From positions 1 through 64,000 of the forward strand of contig NZ_QRDZ01000033.1 in assembly GCF_003386235.1 (NCBI RefSeq): 64,000 nt of DNA, in the 5' to 3' direction. This document shows, piece after piece, positions 24,409 to 32,966 of the stretch (within the stretch, counting starts at the first letter, position 1; each line of letters starts with the position of its first letter). This stretch comes from Cohnella phaseoli. GTDB lineage: Bacteria; Bacillota; Bacilli; Paenibacillales; Paenibacillaceae. Made by a program: the position numbers and the translations under genes. Below the pieces are notes generated by a model that was not told the DNA's origin, searched no databases, and was given only the letters and a program-made list of their open reading frames with translations.

Positions 24409-25028
24409 GCGGCATTAACGCTTCTACGAAGCGCTGGGTAGTCGGTATTACCGGGGCCAGCGGAGCGATATATGGAGTTACTTTGTGCCGGCAATTGTTA
24501 AATGCCGGTTTTCATCTGCATTTGGTCGTATCCGAAGCCGGGTGGCGCGTTCTGAAGGAAGAGCTAGGTTGGAACGTCACGAATCGGTTAGAATGTATAA
24601 ATAAAGCGTTCGATTCCGCCCAGGCGGAAGGCAGAATGACGTACCACCCGCTCGGCGACATCGGCGCAAGCATTGCCAGCGGTTCGTTCAGATGCGAAGG
24701 GATGGCGATCGTGCCGTGCTCCATGGGATCGCTGTCCGCGATCGCGAACGGTGCGTCCACAAATTTGCTAACCCGGGCGGCCGACGTCATGCTGAAAGAA
24801 GGACGTCCGCTGCTGCTCGTGCCTCGCGAGACGCCGCTGAACGCCATTCACCTGGAAAATATGCTCAAGCTGGCGCGTCTAGGCGTGCGAATCATTCCGG
24901 CGATGCCTGCGTTCTATAACGGGCCGCAGACGTTAGACGACGTCGTCGATTTTATCGTCGGCAAAACCATGGACGGCATGGGCATTGAACATAATCTCTA
25001 TCGAAGATGGGGCCACCCGAATGAATAA
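24402..25028 (+). CDS. ubiX: UbiX-family flavin prenyltransferase
   Basis: Makes prenylated FMN, the cofactor of UbiD-type decarboxylases. The 208-residue protein has the FMN-binding GITGASGAIYG near residues 14-24, the PCSMGSLSAIANG segment and LVPRETPLN. Start GTG 24402 or 24405 overlaps the end of the prenyltransferase gene. In futalosine-pathway organisms a UbiD-like decarboxylase acts after prenylation; no ubiD-like gene is in this window, so it must be elsewhere. Confidence 0.9.
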   Translation: MVSGINASTKRWVVGITGASGAIYGVTLCRQLLNAGFHLHLVVSEAGWRVLKEELGWNVTNRLECINKAFDSAQAEGRMTYHPLGDIGASIASGSFRCEGMAIVPCSMGSLSAIANGASTNLLTRAADVMLKEGRPLLLVPRETPLNAIHLENMLKLARLGVRIIPAMPAFYNGPQTLDDVVDFIVGKTMDGMGIEHNLYRRWGHPNE

Positions 25029-25896
25029 TACGAATTCGCGGCCGATCCGGCTCGGCCGCATCTCTTACACGAATGCTTGGCCGGTGTTTCATCATTTTGA
25101 TCCGACGCAACTTCCGTTTCAGACGGAAATCCACTCGGATTTGCCCGCGACGCTTAATCGCAAGCTGAGAGCGGGCGATATCGATATGGCGGCGATTTCT
25201 TCTTATGCTTACGGAATTTCCGCCGACTCTTACTACTTGCTGCCCAATTTGTCAGTAAGCTCGTTCGGAAGAGTTCAATCGATTTTACTGTTTCTCAAGT
25301 CGCCGCTGGAGCAAGTGCTGCATGGCAAAATTGCGCTCACGACAGCTTCAGCCACGTCAGTCAACCTGCTGAAAATTATTATGGAGAAGTTTTACGGAGG
25401 CAAACCGACTTACGAGGACGCGGAACCGGTACTGGAGCAGATGCTGGAAAACGCGGACGCGGCGCTTCTCATTGGGGATCACGCAATCCGGGCGTCATGG
25501 ACCAATCATGGCTACCGAGTGCTGGACCTCGGGGAAGTGTGGAACATTTGGACTGGCCAGTGGATGACGTACGCGCTATGGGCGGTGCATAAGGAAACAG
25601 CGCATCGCTACCCCGAAGCGATTCGGGAAATCTATGAAGCTTTGATAGCCGGCAAGAGCAAATCCTATGACGATATGGAGCCGATCGTGGACAAGGCGCT
25701 TCGCCAGATCGGGGGAACGGCCGCTTACTGGCAAGGCTACTTCGGCAATTTGTGCCACGATTTCGGAGATGCGCAAAGGTCGGGACTCAAGCTTTATTTT
25801 CAATACGCCAAGGAACTCGGACTGATCGAAGGCGAGCCCGATATCGCGGAATTGCCGCTGCCCTATCTTCTAGATAACCTATCCAACCGCAGGTGA
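25021..25896 (+). CDS. mqnA: Chorismate dehydratase MqnA (futalosine menaquinone pathway)
   Basis: Converts chorismate to 3-enolpyruvylbenzoate, the entry step of the futalosine route. The 291-residue protein starts with LGRISYTNAWPVFHHF, contains DIDMAAISSYAYG and ALLIGDHAIRA, and ends with a helical region, all in keeping with the MqnA/MqnD fold. ATG 25021 overlaps the ubiX end by 8 bp. Presence next to menG, hepS and hepT indicates that this organism makes menaquinone from chorismate via futalosine rather than by MenFDHC. MqnA and MqnD are related; the Thr/Asn-Ala-Trp-Pro start favours MqnA. Confidence 0.82.
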   Translation: MNNTNSRPIRLGRISYTNAWPVFHHFDPTQLPFQTEIHSDLPATLNRKLRAGDIDMAAISSYAYGISADSYYLLPNLSVSSFGRVQSILLFLKSPLEQVLHGKIALTTASATSVNLLKIIMEKFYGGKPTYEDAEPVLEQMLENADAALLIGDHAIRASWTNHGYRVLDLGEVWNIWTGQWMTYALWAVHKETAHRYPEAIREIYEALIAGKSKSYDDMEPIVDKALRQIGGTAAYWQGYFGNLCHDFGDAQRSGLKLYFQYAKELGLIEGEPDIAELPLPYLLDNLSNRR

Positions 25897-25900
25897 ACTT

Positions 25901-26875
25901 ATGAAATTAATGCAGCTCTACGCATCGTTAAAACCCGAATTGCAGGCGATCGAGGATCAGATGGCACGAACCGTCACCTCGGATTTGCCGATTCTGAGCG
26001 AGACGTCGCTTCATCTACTGAAGGCCGGCGGCAAAAGGATCAGACCTGTGCTCGTGCTGCTTGCGGGCAAGTTCGGAGACTATTCGCTCGAGACGCTCAA
26101 GAAGGTCGCGGTGCCGCTTGAGCTGATACATATGGCTACGCTCGTGCACGACGACGTGATCGACGATGCCGATACCCGTCGCGGCCAACTTACCGTGAAG
26201 TCGAAATGGGACAACCGGATCGCGATGTATACCGGAGACTATATTTACGCCAAGGCGTTGACGGTTGTAACTGAGTTGGACAAGCCGCGCGTTCATCAGA
26301 TTTTGTCCGGTACGATCGTACAGGTGTGTATCGGCGAGATGGAGCAGATCCGCGATTTCTTCAACGTCGATCAAAGCATACGCAATTATTTGCGAAGAAT
26401 CCGGCGGAAAACGGCGCTGCTCATCGCCATAAGCTGCCAGCTGGGCGCGGTCGCGACCGGAGCTCCGGCCAACATCTGCAACGCGCTGTACAGCTTCGGC
26501 TATAATCTAGGCATGAATTTTCAGATTATGGACGACTTGCTCGACTTGTGCGGTACCGAGAAGGCGATCGGGAAGCCGCCGGGCAGCGATCTTAGGCAAG
26601 GCAATATTACGCTGCCCGTCCTGTACGCGCTTAGGGAAGATTCGATTCGGGACCGTCTGCTGACGGAGATCGAAGCGATCAAGCAGAGTGACGGCCGCGC
26701 TGATTCCTCGGCGGCGGTGAAGCTGGTACGTTCAAGCAAGGGCGTGCAGGAAGCGGAACGAATGGCGGACCGCTACATCGCCAAGGCGCTGAAGGCGCTT
26801 GATTCGCTGCCAAATATTCCGGCCAAGCGGAATTTGACGGATATTGCAAGATTCGTGGCGAAACGCAGCTACTAG
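25901..26875 (+). CDS. hepT: Heptaprenyl diphosphate synthase component II (catalytic)
   Basis: Trans-prenyltransferase that elongates farnesyl diphosphate with isopentenyl diphosphate to the C35 chain, together with HepS. The 324-residue protein has GGKRIRPVL near residue 44, the first Asp-rich motif DDVIDDADTRRG near 85, and the second, MDDLLDLCG near 210 (DDLLD). It lies 4 bp after mqnA and closes the quinone operon, with ndk close behind, as in B. subtilis. Confidence 0.94.
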   Translation: MKLMQLYASLKPELQAIEDQMARTVTSDLPILSETSLHLLKAGGKRIRPVLVLLAGKFGDYSLETLKKVAVPLELIHMATLVHDDVIDDADTRRGQLTVKSKWDNRIAMYTGDYIYAKALTVVTELDKPRVHQILSGTIVQVCIGEMEQIRDFFNVDQSIRNYLRRIRRKTALLIAISCQLGAVATGAPANICNALYSFGYNLGMNFQIMDDLLDLCGTEKAIGKPPGSDLRQGNITLPVLYALREDSIRDRLLTEIEAIKQSDGRADSSAAVKLVRSSKGVQEAERMADRYIAKALKALDSLPNIPAKRNLTDIARFVAKRSY

Positions 26876-26948
26876 AAGTGATGAAAAGGCTGTTTTTATG
26901 GTAATATAGAAAATGACAAGCAGGTTGAATTTGGAAAGGAGGAGGAAC

Positions 26949-27392
26949 ATGGAGAGAACATACTTAATGGTGAAGCCGGATGGCGTGCAGCGCGGGCTGA
27001 TCGGCGAGATCGTCGGACGCTTCGAGCGCAAGGGGTTAAAGCTGATCGGAGCCAAGCTCATGCAGGTATCCGTCGAGCGCGCCGAACGTCATTATGCCGA
27101 GCATAAGGGCAAAGATTTCTACGAGAAGCTGCTCCAGTTCATTACATCGGGTCCCGTATTCGCGATGGCGTGGGAAGGAGATCAGGCTGTGGCTCACTGC
27201 CGAGCGCTGATCGGTAAAACCAATTCGCTGGAAGCTGCTCCGGGAACGATCCGCAGCGACTTTGCCGTACATACGAATTTCAATTTGATTCATGGCGCCG
27301 ATTCCTTGGAAAATGCGGAACGCGAAATCGCCATTTTCTTCTCGGATGACGAGCTGGTTTCCTACGATAAAGCCATTCAAGCGTGGATATAA
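26949..27392 (+). CDS. ndk: Nucleoside diphosphate kinase
   Basis: Transfers gamma-phosphate between nucleoside triphosphates and diphosphates through a phospho-histidine. The 147-residue length is typical. MVKPDGVQRGLIGEI opens the protein, and the catalytic histidine lies in NLIHGADS near residue 115. ATG 26949 follows AAGGAGGAGGAAC; upstream in-frame codons lack such a site. Confidence 0.97.
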   Translation: MERTYLMVKPDGVQRGLIGEIVGRFERKGLKLIGAKLMQVSVERAERHYAEHKGKDFYEKLLQFITSGPVFAMAWEGDQAVAHCRALIGKTNSLEAAPGTIRSDFAVHTNFNLIHGADSLENAEREIAIFFSDDELVSYDKAIQAWI

Positions 27393-27410
27393 GGGAGAGA
27401 GCAGAACGTC

Positions 27411-28238
27411 ATGGGAGACATTCGTTCCATTCCGGGCGCGAGCTTGAGCTCGGGCTTTTCCGAGGACGAGGATTTTTCGCGGTTTATCGTGAATATCAAG
27501 AGACTAACCTCCATCGATCTGTCCCAGTATAAGGAAAATCAGATGAGGCGGCGGCTGACGACGCTGCGAATGAAGCACGGATTTCGGTCTTTCGACGAGT
27601 ATTTCGCGGCTTTGTCGACCGAAGCCCGGCTGCGCAACGAATTTCTCGATCGGATGACGATCAACGTCTCCGAGTTCTGGCGCAATCCGAATCGCTGGCA
27701 GGTGCTGCGGGAGAAGTTTCTTACGCAGATGCTGAAGCAGTCCTCTCGGCTGAGTATATGGAGCGCTGCCTGTTCAACCGGGGAGGAGCCTTACACGCTG
27801 GCGATGATTATGGATTCGTTGGGCGCTCTCGACAGATCGACCGTGCTCGCCACCGATATCGACGACGGCGTTCTGGCCAAAGCAAGAGAAGGCGTTTATT
27901 TGGAACGTTCGTTGCGGGATGTACCGGCCGACTTCAAGTCAAAGTACTTCATTCCGGAGGACGGCGCTTTTCGCATCGACAGCCGCTTGAAGAAAGCGAT
28001 CAAGCTGCAGAAGCAGAATTTGCTGCTGGATACGTTCGGAAGTCATTTTGATCTGATCGTATGCCGTAACGTTATGATTTACTTTACCGAAGACGCCAAG
28101 CATATTTTGTACGGCAAATTCGCGCAAGCGCTTAAGCCGGGCGGCCTGCTGTTCGTCGGCAGCACCGAGCAAATTTTCTCGCCGGGACAGTATGGACTGG
28201 AGACGGCCGATACTTTTTTCTACAGACGTGTGAATTGA
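27411..28238 (+). CDS. cheR: Chemotaxis protein methyltransferase CheR
   Basis: SAM-dependent methylation of glutamates on chemoreceptors. The 275-residue protein has the all-helical N-terminal domain, then the SAM-binding segment SIWSAACSTGEEPYTLAM, ATDIDDGVLAKAREG, CRNVMIYF and GGLLFVGSTE. ATG 27411 follows GGGAGAGAGC. It occupies the same place as B. subtilis cheR between ndk and aroC (aroF). Together with motI at 0.5 kb it implies a motile organism. Confidence 0.95.
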   Translation: MGDIRSIPGASLSSGFSEDEDFSRFIVNIKRLTSIDLSQYKENQMRRRLTTLRMKHGFRSFDEYFAALSTEARLRNEFLDRMTINVSEFWRNPNRWQVLREKFLTQMLKQSSRLSIWSAACSTGEEPYTLAMIMDSLGALDRSTVLATDIDDGVLAKAREGVYLERSLRDVPADFKSKYFIPEDGAFRIDSRLKKAIKLQKQNLLLDTFGSHFDLIVCRNVMIYFTEDAKHILYGKFAQALKPGGLLFVGSTEQIFSPGQYGLETADTFFYRRVN

Positions 28239-28298
28239 CGTATGTGAATGAATCTTCCAACCGATAATAAGGCTAGTCGAGCCATGCGGAGGGTGTCT

Positions 28299-28460
28299 AT
28301 GGACAAACGCAAAGTGATCGCGGCTTATCGGCGAGGATTGATATCTGTACAAGAATGCGCGCAAATATTAGGCCTGGATAACGTGGAGCTACTCGGACAT
28401 TTGAGAGATCCGGGAACGCCGATAACGAAAGCCGGCAAGAAGCAGTCCGTCCGTACGTGA
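28299..28460 (+). CDS. Small hypothetical protein upstream of aroC
   Basis: A 53-residue ORF with ATG 28299 six bases after GGAGGG. The protein begins MDKRKVIAAYRRGLISVQEC and continues AQILGLDNVELLGHL, resembling a single helix-turn-helix unit with a basic tail (AGKKQSVRT). I recognise no named family. It could bind DNA or RNA and influence the aro operon that follows 90 bp later, but that is speculation. An upstream in-frame ATG at 28248 lacks a ribosome binding site. Confidence 0.6.
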   Translation: MDKRKVIAAYRRGLISVQECAQILGLDNVELLGHLRDPGTPITKAGKKQSVRT

Positions 28461-28472
28461 CGGGCTCTTTTC

Positions 28473-28502
28473 TTGTCAAACGCTTTAACGCTGTACTATA
28501 AT
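28473..28502 (+). promoter_or_regulatory. Sigma-A promoter of the aroC-aroB-aroH operon
   Basis: TTGTCA (28473-28478), an 18-bp spacer and TATAAT (28497-28502). The start is expected near 28509, 42 nt before the aroC start. Confidence 0.85.
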
Positions 28503-28550
28503 GATCAGAGATAGGCACGGCTTGCGTGGATATAAAGGGAGGAACCGGAG

Positions 28551-29720
28551 TTGAGTTTACGTTATTTAACCGCGGGAGAGACGCATGGCCCGCAGCTTAC
28601 TGCTATTATTGAAGGATTGCCCAGCAACCTGGAGCTGGATTTCGAGGAATTGAATTTTCAATTGCAGCGCCGTCAGAAGGGTCATGGGCGCGGTCGCCGC
28701 ATGCAGATCGAGACCGATACGGCGCAGATCGTAGGCGGAGTGCGTCACGGCCGGACGACTGGGGCGCCGGTAGCGGTTGTTGTGGAAAATAAAGACTGGA
28801 AGCATTGGACTTCCGTCATGAACGTCGAGCCAGTCGAAGGCAGCGACGAGACGAAGCGCCGGGTGTTCCGGCCTCGTCCGGGGCATGCCGATTTGAATGG
28901 CGGTTTGAAGTACAACCTGCGCGACTTGCGCAACGTGCTGGAGCGCTCTAGCGCCCGCGAGACGGCGGCGCGAGTCGCGGTTGGCGCCATCGCTCGCCAA
29001 CTGCTCGGTGCTTTCGGCGTTAAGGTGGCTGGCCATGTCGTCTCGATCGGAGGCGTCGAAGCCGCCGCTCCTAACTTGCCGATCGACGAGTTGATCGCGG
29101 TGACGGAGGAATCTCCGGTTCGGGTAGCGGATAAAGAAGCGGAGCAGAAAATGATCGAGCTAATCGACCGCACGAAAGCGGACGGCGATACGATCGGCGG
29201 AGTCGTCGAGTGTATCATTACGGGTCTGCCTGTTGGACTGGGCAGCCATGTGCAGTGGGATCGCAAGCTGGACGGGCGCATCGCGCAAGCGGTCGTGTCG
29301 ATCAATGCGTTCAAGGGCGTCGAGGTCGGCATCGGCTTTGAAGCGGCTCGCATTCCGGGTTCGCAGGTGCACGACGAAATTTTGTATTCCGAGGAGAAGG
29401 GCTTCTATCGGGGCTCCAATCGCGCGGGCGGCTTCGAGGGCGGGATGACGACCGGCGAGCCGATCGTCGTACGCGGCGTAATGAAGCCGATTCCCACGCT
29501 GTACAAGCCGCTGGCAAGTGTGGACATCGATACGAAGGAAGCGTTCACTGCGCAGGTAGAGCGCTCGGATGCTTGCGCCGTTCCGGCTGCAAGCGTCGTG
29601 ATGGAGCATGTCGTCGCTTGGGAAGTGGCGAAAGCGTTCCTGGAAAAGTTCGGCGGCGATTCCATCGAGGAAATGAAAGCAAACCTGGACAGCTACTTGA
29701 GCCAGGTCGGGGCGTACTAA
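28551..29720 (+). CDS. aroC: Chorismate synthase
   Basis: Reduced-FMN-dependent last step of the shikimate pathway. The 389-residue protein has the signatures GETHGPQL, GRGRRM (here HGRGRRMQIE), SSARETAARVA and GGMTTGEPI. It starts at TTG 28551, nine bases after GGGAGGAACC; the MSLRYLTAGE N terminus supports this. A TTG start suggests moderated translation. aroB begins at the last base of the stop codon. Chorismate feeds trpE, aroH/tyrA and mqnA, all encoded in this window. Confidence 0.96.
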   Translation: MSLRYLTAGETHGPQLTAIIEGLPSNLELDFEELNFQLQRRQKGHGRGRRMQIETDTAQIVGGVRHGRTTGAPVAVVVENKDWKHWTSVMNVEPVEGSDETKRRVFRPRPGHADLNGGLKYNLRDLRNVLERSSARETAARVAVGAIARQLLGAFGVKVAGHVVSIGGVEAAAPNLPIDELIAVTEESPVRVADKEAEQKMIELIDRTKADGDTIGGVVECIITGLPVGLGSHVQWDRKLDGRIAQAVVSINAFKGVEVGIGFEAARIPGSQVHDEILYSEEKGFYRGSNRAGGFEGGMTTGEPIVVRGVMKPIPTLYKPLASVDIDTKEAFTAQVERSDACAVPAASVVMEHVVAWEVAKAFLEKFGGDSIEEMKANLDSYLSQVGAY

Positions 29721-30826
29721 TGGCGAGCGGAACGAGAGAGCTGACCGTAGATCTCGGGGAACGTTCCTATCCGATCTATATTGGAACAGGGCTGATCGCG
29801 CAATTGGGGGAGAAATTTGCCGAGCGCGGCTTTCCTGTCAAATCGCCGATCCTGCTCGTAACCGACAGCGCCGTCGAAGGCTTGTATGCTTCTGCGGTTG
29901 AAGAGAGCCTGCGCGCGCGGGGCTATACGGTCGCACGAGCGGTCGTCCCGTCCGGGGAAGCGTCCAAGTCGTTGGAGATGCTGGACACTCTCGTTGAGCA
30001 GGCGCTTAAGGCGGGATTGGATCGGAAATCGACCGTTATCGCTCTGGGGGGCGGGGTTGTGGGCGATCTGGCCGGCTTCGTGGCCGCATCTTACATGCGC
30101 GGCGTGAGGTTCGTGCAGATTCCGACGACGATTTTGGCGCATGACAGCAGCGTCGGGGGGAAGGTCGCCGTTAACCACCGCCTGGCGAAAAACATTATCG
30201 GCGCGTTCCATCAACCCGAGTTTGTGCTGTACGATCTCGACACGCTGGCCAGCTTGCCGATGCGCGAAGTGCGCGCCGGTCTGTCCGAGGTGATCAAGCA
30301 CGGGCTGATCTGGAACGCGGAGTTTGTTGCATGGTGCGACGATAATGCGGAGCGGCTGCTCGGGCTCGACCCGGATGCGCTCGGCTATGCGCTGTATGAG
30401 GGCTGCAAGGTGAAATCGATTGTCGTCTCCCGCGACGAGCGCGAGAACGACTTACGCGCGATCTTGAACTTGGGCCATACGATCGGGCATGCGCTCGAGG
30501 CTGTGGCCGGATATGGCGAGCTGTTGCACGGGGAAGCGATCGCCATCGGCATGGTTGGCTCGGCCAGGCTGGCGGGACGGTTCGGCTACGCCGCGGACAT
30601 CGAGGAGACGACGGAGCGGATTTTCCGCAAGTTCGGGCTGCCCGTTCGCATCCCGGAAAGCTGCCCGACCGACGAAATTATGAGCGCGATGCTGCACGAC
30701 AAGAAATTTTCCGAAGGCAATATGGTGTTCGTCGTGCCTACGGCGATCGGAAGCGTGGAAATCCGTCGCGACGTGCCTTCTGCATGGGTTACGGACATCG
30801 TGAACGGATTAAGAGAGGGGAAATAG
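29720..30826 (+). CDS. aroB: 3-dehydroquinate synthase
   Basis: NAD- and Zn-dependent cyclisation of DAHP to 3-dehydroquinate, the second shikimate step. The 368-residue protein has PSGEASKSL, the NAD-binding GGGVVGDLAGFVAA, DSSVGGKVAVNH and the metal ligands in LNLGHTIGHALE and HGEAIAIGM. ATG 29720 overlaps the aroC stop by one base, so it relies on translational coupling. Confidence 0.96.
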   Translation: MASGTRELTVDLGERSYPIYIGTGLIAQLGEKFAERGFPVKSPILLVTDSAVEGLYASAVEESLRARGYTVARAVVPSGEASKSLEMLDTLVEQALKAGLDRKSTVIALGGGVVGDLAGFVAASYMRGVRFVQIPTTILAHDSSVGGKVAVNHRLAKNIIGAFHQPEFVLYDLDTLASLPMREVRAGLSEVIKHGLIWNAEFVAWCDDNAERLLGLDPDALGYALYEGCKVKSIVVSRDERENDLRAILNLGHTIGHALEAVAGYGELLHGEAIAIGMVGSARLAGRFGYAADIEETTERIFRKFGLPVRIPESCPTDEIMSAMLHDKKFSEGNMVFVVPTAIGSVEIRRDVPSAWVTDIVNGLREGK

Positions 30827-30832
30827 ACGAAC

Positions 30833-31201
30833 ATGAGCGTTAGGGGAATCCGCGGAGCCATCACAGTCGAACACAACGAGGAGCAGCTCATTCTGGATGC
30901 GACCGTCGAGCTATTGAACGGAATCGTTGAAGTGAATCAATTCGAGCCGGAGGACATCGCCAGCGTGCTCGTCACTGTTACGCAGGACCTGGACGCTACG
31001 TTCCCGGCCAGAGCGATCCGCCAGATGGCGGGATGGGAGCTTGTGCCGCTCATGTGCTCGCTTGAGGTGCCGGTCAAGGGCAGCCTGGAGAAATGCATCC
31101 GCTTGATGGTGCTCGTGAACACGGACGTGGTGCAGAAGGATATTCGTCATGTCTACTTGAACCGCGCGCAAGCTCTTCGTCCGGATTTGGCGGCGAAGTA
31201 A
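30833..31201 (+). CDS. aroH: Chorismate mutase, AroH type
   Basis: Monofunctional trimeric chorismate mutase giving prephenate. The 122-residue protein opens VRGIRGAITVEHNEEQLIL, has TVTQDLDATFPARAIRQM near the middle (active-site Arg90 region follows in CIRLMVLVN), as in B. subtilis AroH. It lies 6 bp after aroB. A weak hairpin (31205-31226) follows, then a tandem repeat array rather than the trp genes directly. Confidence 0.94.
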   Translation: MSVRGIRGAITVEHNEEQLILDATVELLNGIVEVNQFEPEDIASVLVTVTQDLDATFPARAIRQMAGWELVPLMCSLEVPVKGSLEKCIRLMVLVNTDVVQKDIRHVYLNRAQALRPDLAAK

Positions 31202-31250
31202 AGGCGGTTTCAGCGCAGCGAGACCGTTTGGGAGCTTTCAGTAAAGCATG

Positions 31251-31712
31251 CTTGAGTCACGCAGAGTGACTGTAACCATGTTGAGTAAGGTTGCAGCCGC
31301 GAATGAGTCGTCAGAGTTGCTATAACCGCGCTGAGTAAGGTTGGAGCTGCGAATGGGTCGTCAGAGTAGCTGCAACCGTGCTGAGTAGGGTTGGAGCTGC
31401 GAATGAGTTGGCAAAGTGACTGCAACCGCGCTGAGTAGGGTTACAGCTGCGAATGAACGTTAGAGTAGCTGTAACCGTGCTGAGTAAGGTTGGAGCTGCG
31501 AATGAGTCGTCAGAGTGACTGTAACCGCGCTGAGTAAGGTTGCAGCCGCGAATGAGTCGGCAAAGTGACTGTAACCGCGCTGAGTAGGGTTGGAGCTGCA
31601 AATGAGTCGTCAGAGTAGCTGTAACCGTGCTGAGTAAGGTTGGAGCTGCGAATGAGTTGGCAAAGTGACTGCAACCGCGCTGAGTAGGGTTACAGCTGCG
31701 AATGGGTCGGCT
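31251..31712. repeat. 50-bp tandem repeat, about nine copies
   Basis: CTGAGTAAGG-type unit starts recur at 31281, 31331, 31381, 31431, 31480, 31530, 31580, 31630 and 31680, a 50-bp period with one 49-bp unit. Two or three sequence variants alternate. Units contain an inverted repeat, for example GGTTACAGCT (31438 on) with AGCTGTAACC about 18 nt later. ORFs crossing it have no ribosome binding site. With the terminator at 31799 it fills the gap 31202-31861, where I see no gene. Confidence 0.92.
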
Positions 31713-31744
31713 TGAAGGGCTCTGATGCTCCCTTACAAACTTGC

Positions 31745-31773
31745 TTGAAAAATGCTAGATAGTATGGAATAAT
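31745..31773 (+). promoter_or_regulatory. Possible promoter before the orphan gene
   Basis: TTGAAA (31745-31750), 17 bp, then AATAAT (31768-31773). If used, the transcript would run into the hairpin at 31799 before reaching the gene at 31862, which would make that hairpin an attenuator. Confidence 0.4.
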
Positions 31774-31798
31774 GATAATAAATAAACGCGTGAAGCAC

Positions 31799-31836
31799 AC
31801 GCCGTTTCTCTCTTGTGAGAGGACGGCGTTTTTTTA
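31799..31836 (+). terminator. Strong intrinsic terminator upstream of the orphan gene
   Basis: ACGCCGT-TT-CTCTC pairs with GAGAG-G-ACGGCGT around a TTGT loop, followed by eight Ts. It ends 26 bp before the orphan gene start. It may end read-through from aroH and the repeat array, or attenuate the orphan gene. Confidence 0.85.
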
Positions 31837-31861
31837 TTTTCCGATAAGGGGGAGATTAGGG

Positions 31862-32599
31862 ATGTCCATTAATACGATGGCAGAGCTTGAGTATCAAAAT
31901 CTGCTGGAAACGCAAATAAAAAAAGCGAGCGGCATGAGGCTGGAGTTGCTTCAGAAGCAAGATGTAGGGGAGCGCAAATTGATAGTTGAGATCATCTGGC
32001 CGGTTAGAAAAACGTTAGAAGGTATAACGTTGGAGAAAGAAATTGTTACTTTAACTGGAGCAAAGGCCTATATCGATGCTTTTGACGAAAATTTCCGATT
32101 AGGGTTGGAAAGTGAAGGATTCGTAGCGCATGCGGAGAGGGTGACACGTGCCCGCTTTGATTTTGAAAGAAATAAAATTCGTTCAATGATGGCTCAGGGG
32201 ATCCATTATACGCCATTCACCTACGATGAAATGGATAAGAGACCAGAGGCTTGTCGGAGAGCGCTCTACGAAATCTACGGGAGGCTCAGTAGTCCAACTA
32301 GTCATTTTACTGAAGATCAATTGACTTTGTACGAGCGCGAAGTGATCAGATATGCTTTATGGTTGGGCCGAAGTTTTAGTATCCAGGATGTTCAAACTTG
32401 CACGAACAAGGGCGAATATATATGTAGAAAAGTAATTCGATCCTTATTGAAGAAGAGATTAATCAGGCCGCTTTATTTGAATCGAACAAGAAATCATTAT
32501 TATGTTCTTGAAGAGAAGGCTAGCTCGACAATTTGGTACGCGGCAAGAGACGGGGAACAGGATGACAAAGTGACTCATAACGCGAAAGAAGGAAAATGA
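31862..32599 (+). CDS. Orphan hypothetical protein with winged-helix-like C terminus
   Basis: The 245-residue product resembles nothing I can name. The N-terminal half alternates strands and helices (ELEYQNLLETQIKKASGMRL at the start). The C-terminal 70 residues (YEREVIRYALWLG, then a basic KVIRSLLKKRLIRPLYLN and a YYVLEE strand) look like a winged helix. Base composition is visibly AT-richer than the neighbours (AAA, ATT, AGA codons common), suggesting acquisition. ATG 31862 follows GGGGGAGATTAGG. It splits aroH from trpE, which are close together in B. subtilis. A regulator of this locus or a mobile-element cargo gene are both possible. Confidence 0.6.
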   Translation: MSINTMAELEYQNLLETQIKKASGMRLELLQKQDVGERKLIVEIIWPVRKTLEGITLEKEIVTLTGAKAYIDAFDENFRLGLESEGFVAHAERVTRARFDFERNKIRSMMAQGIHYTPFTYDEMDKRPEACRRALYEIYGRLSSPTSHFTEDQLTLYEREVIRYALWLGRSFSIQDVQTCTNKGEYICRKVIRSLLKKRLIRPLYLNRTRNHYYVLEEKASSTIWYAARDGEQDDKVTHNAKEGK

Positions 32600-32770
32600 A
32601 GATAACGATGAGAGGCTGAAAGGACTGTATCGTGCTAGAGCGACAAACGGGGGGGCGCTAAGGCTGCAAGCGATTGAGTGTGTGCTAGAGTTCTGAAGAA
32701 TACAAAGTGGAGTGAAGGTCTAAGTATGTTCCCCCCGCCCAGTTGCAAAATTAAGCTGAGAAATTAAGCG

Positions 32771-32799
32771 TTGACGCCATAACTGCCTGATGCTATAGT
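32771..32799 (+). promoter_or_regulatory. Sigma-A promoter of the trp operon
   Basis: TTGACG (32771-32776), a 17-bp spacer and TATAGT (32794-32799). Start near 32806, giving a leader of about 240 nt. The stretch 32600-32770 before it holds no gene that I can see. Confidence 0.85.
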
Positions 32800-32858
32800 A
32801 AGAAACATATTATGCGGAGCGGAACGGTCGGCCACAGGGACGACAACTTACGCGGAAG

Positions 32859-32891
32859 CAGCCTAGCAGAGTTGAGATCAGATGAGCGGAG
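32859..32891 (+). promoter_or_regulatory. TRAP binding site in the trp leader
   Basis: Seven NAG triplets occur in exact 5-nt register: CAG 32859, TAG 32864, GAG 32869, GAG 32874, CAG 32879, GAG 32884, GAG 32889, each separated by two bases. This is the (G/U)AG-N2 pattern bound by TRAP. GCAGAG at 32866-32871 is complementary to CTCTGC at 32971-32976 in the terminator, giving a possible antiterminator that bound TRAP would block. Confidence 0.85.
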
Positions 32892-32966
32892 TTGCCGTAT
32901 TCGACGTGCAGCGCGGATTTGCCGTGCAGGTGTCGGAAGTCGGTCAACATAATCTTATCTATGAAC

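Noticed and set aside
31210..31601. Minus-strand ORFs across the 50-bp array
   Set aside because: Repeat artefacts without ribosome binding sites; frames shift at the 49-bp unit.
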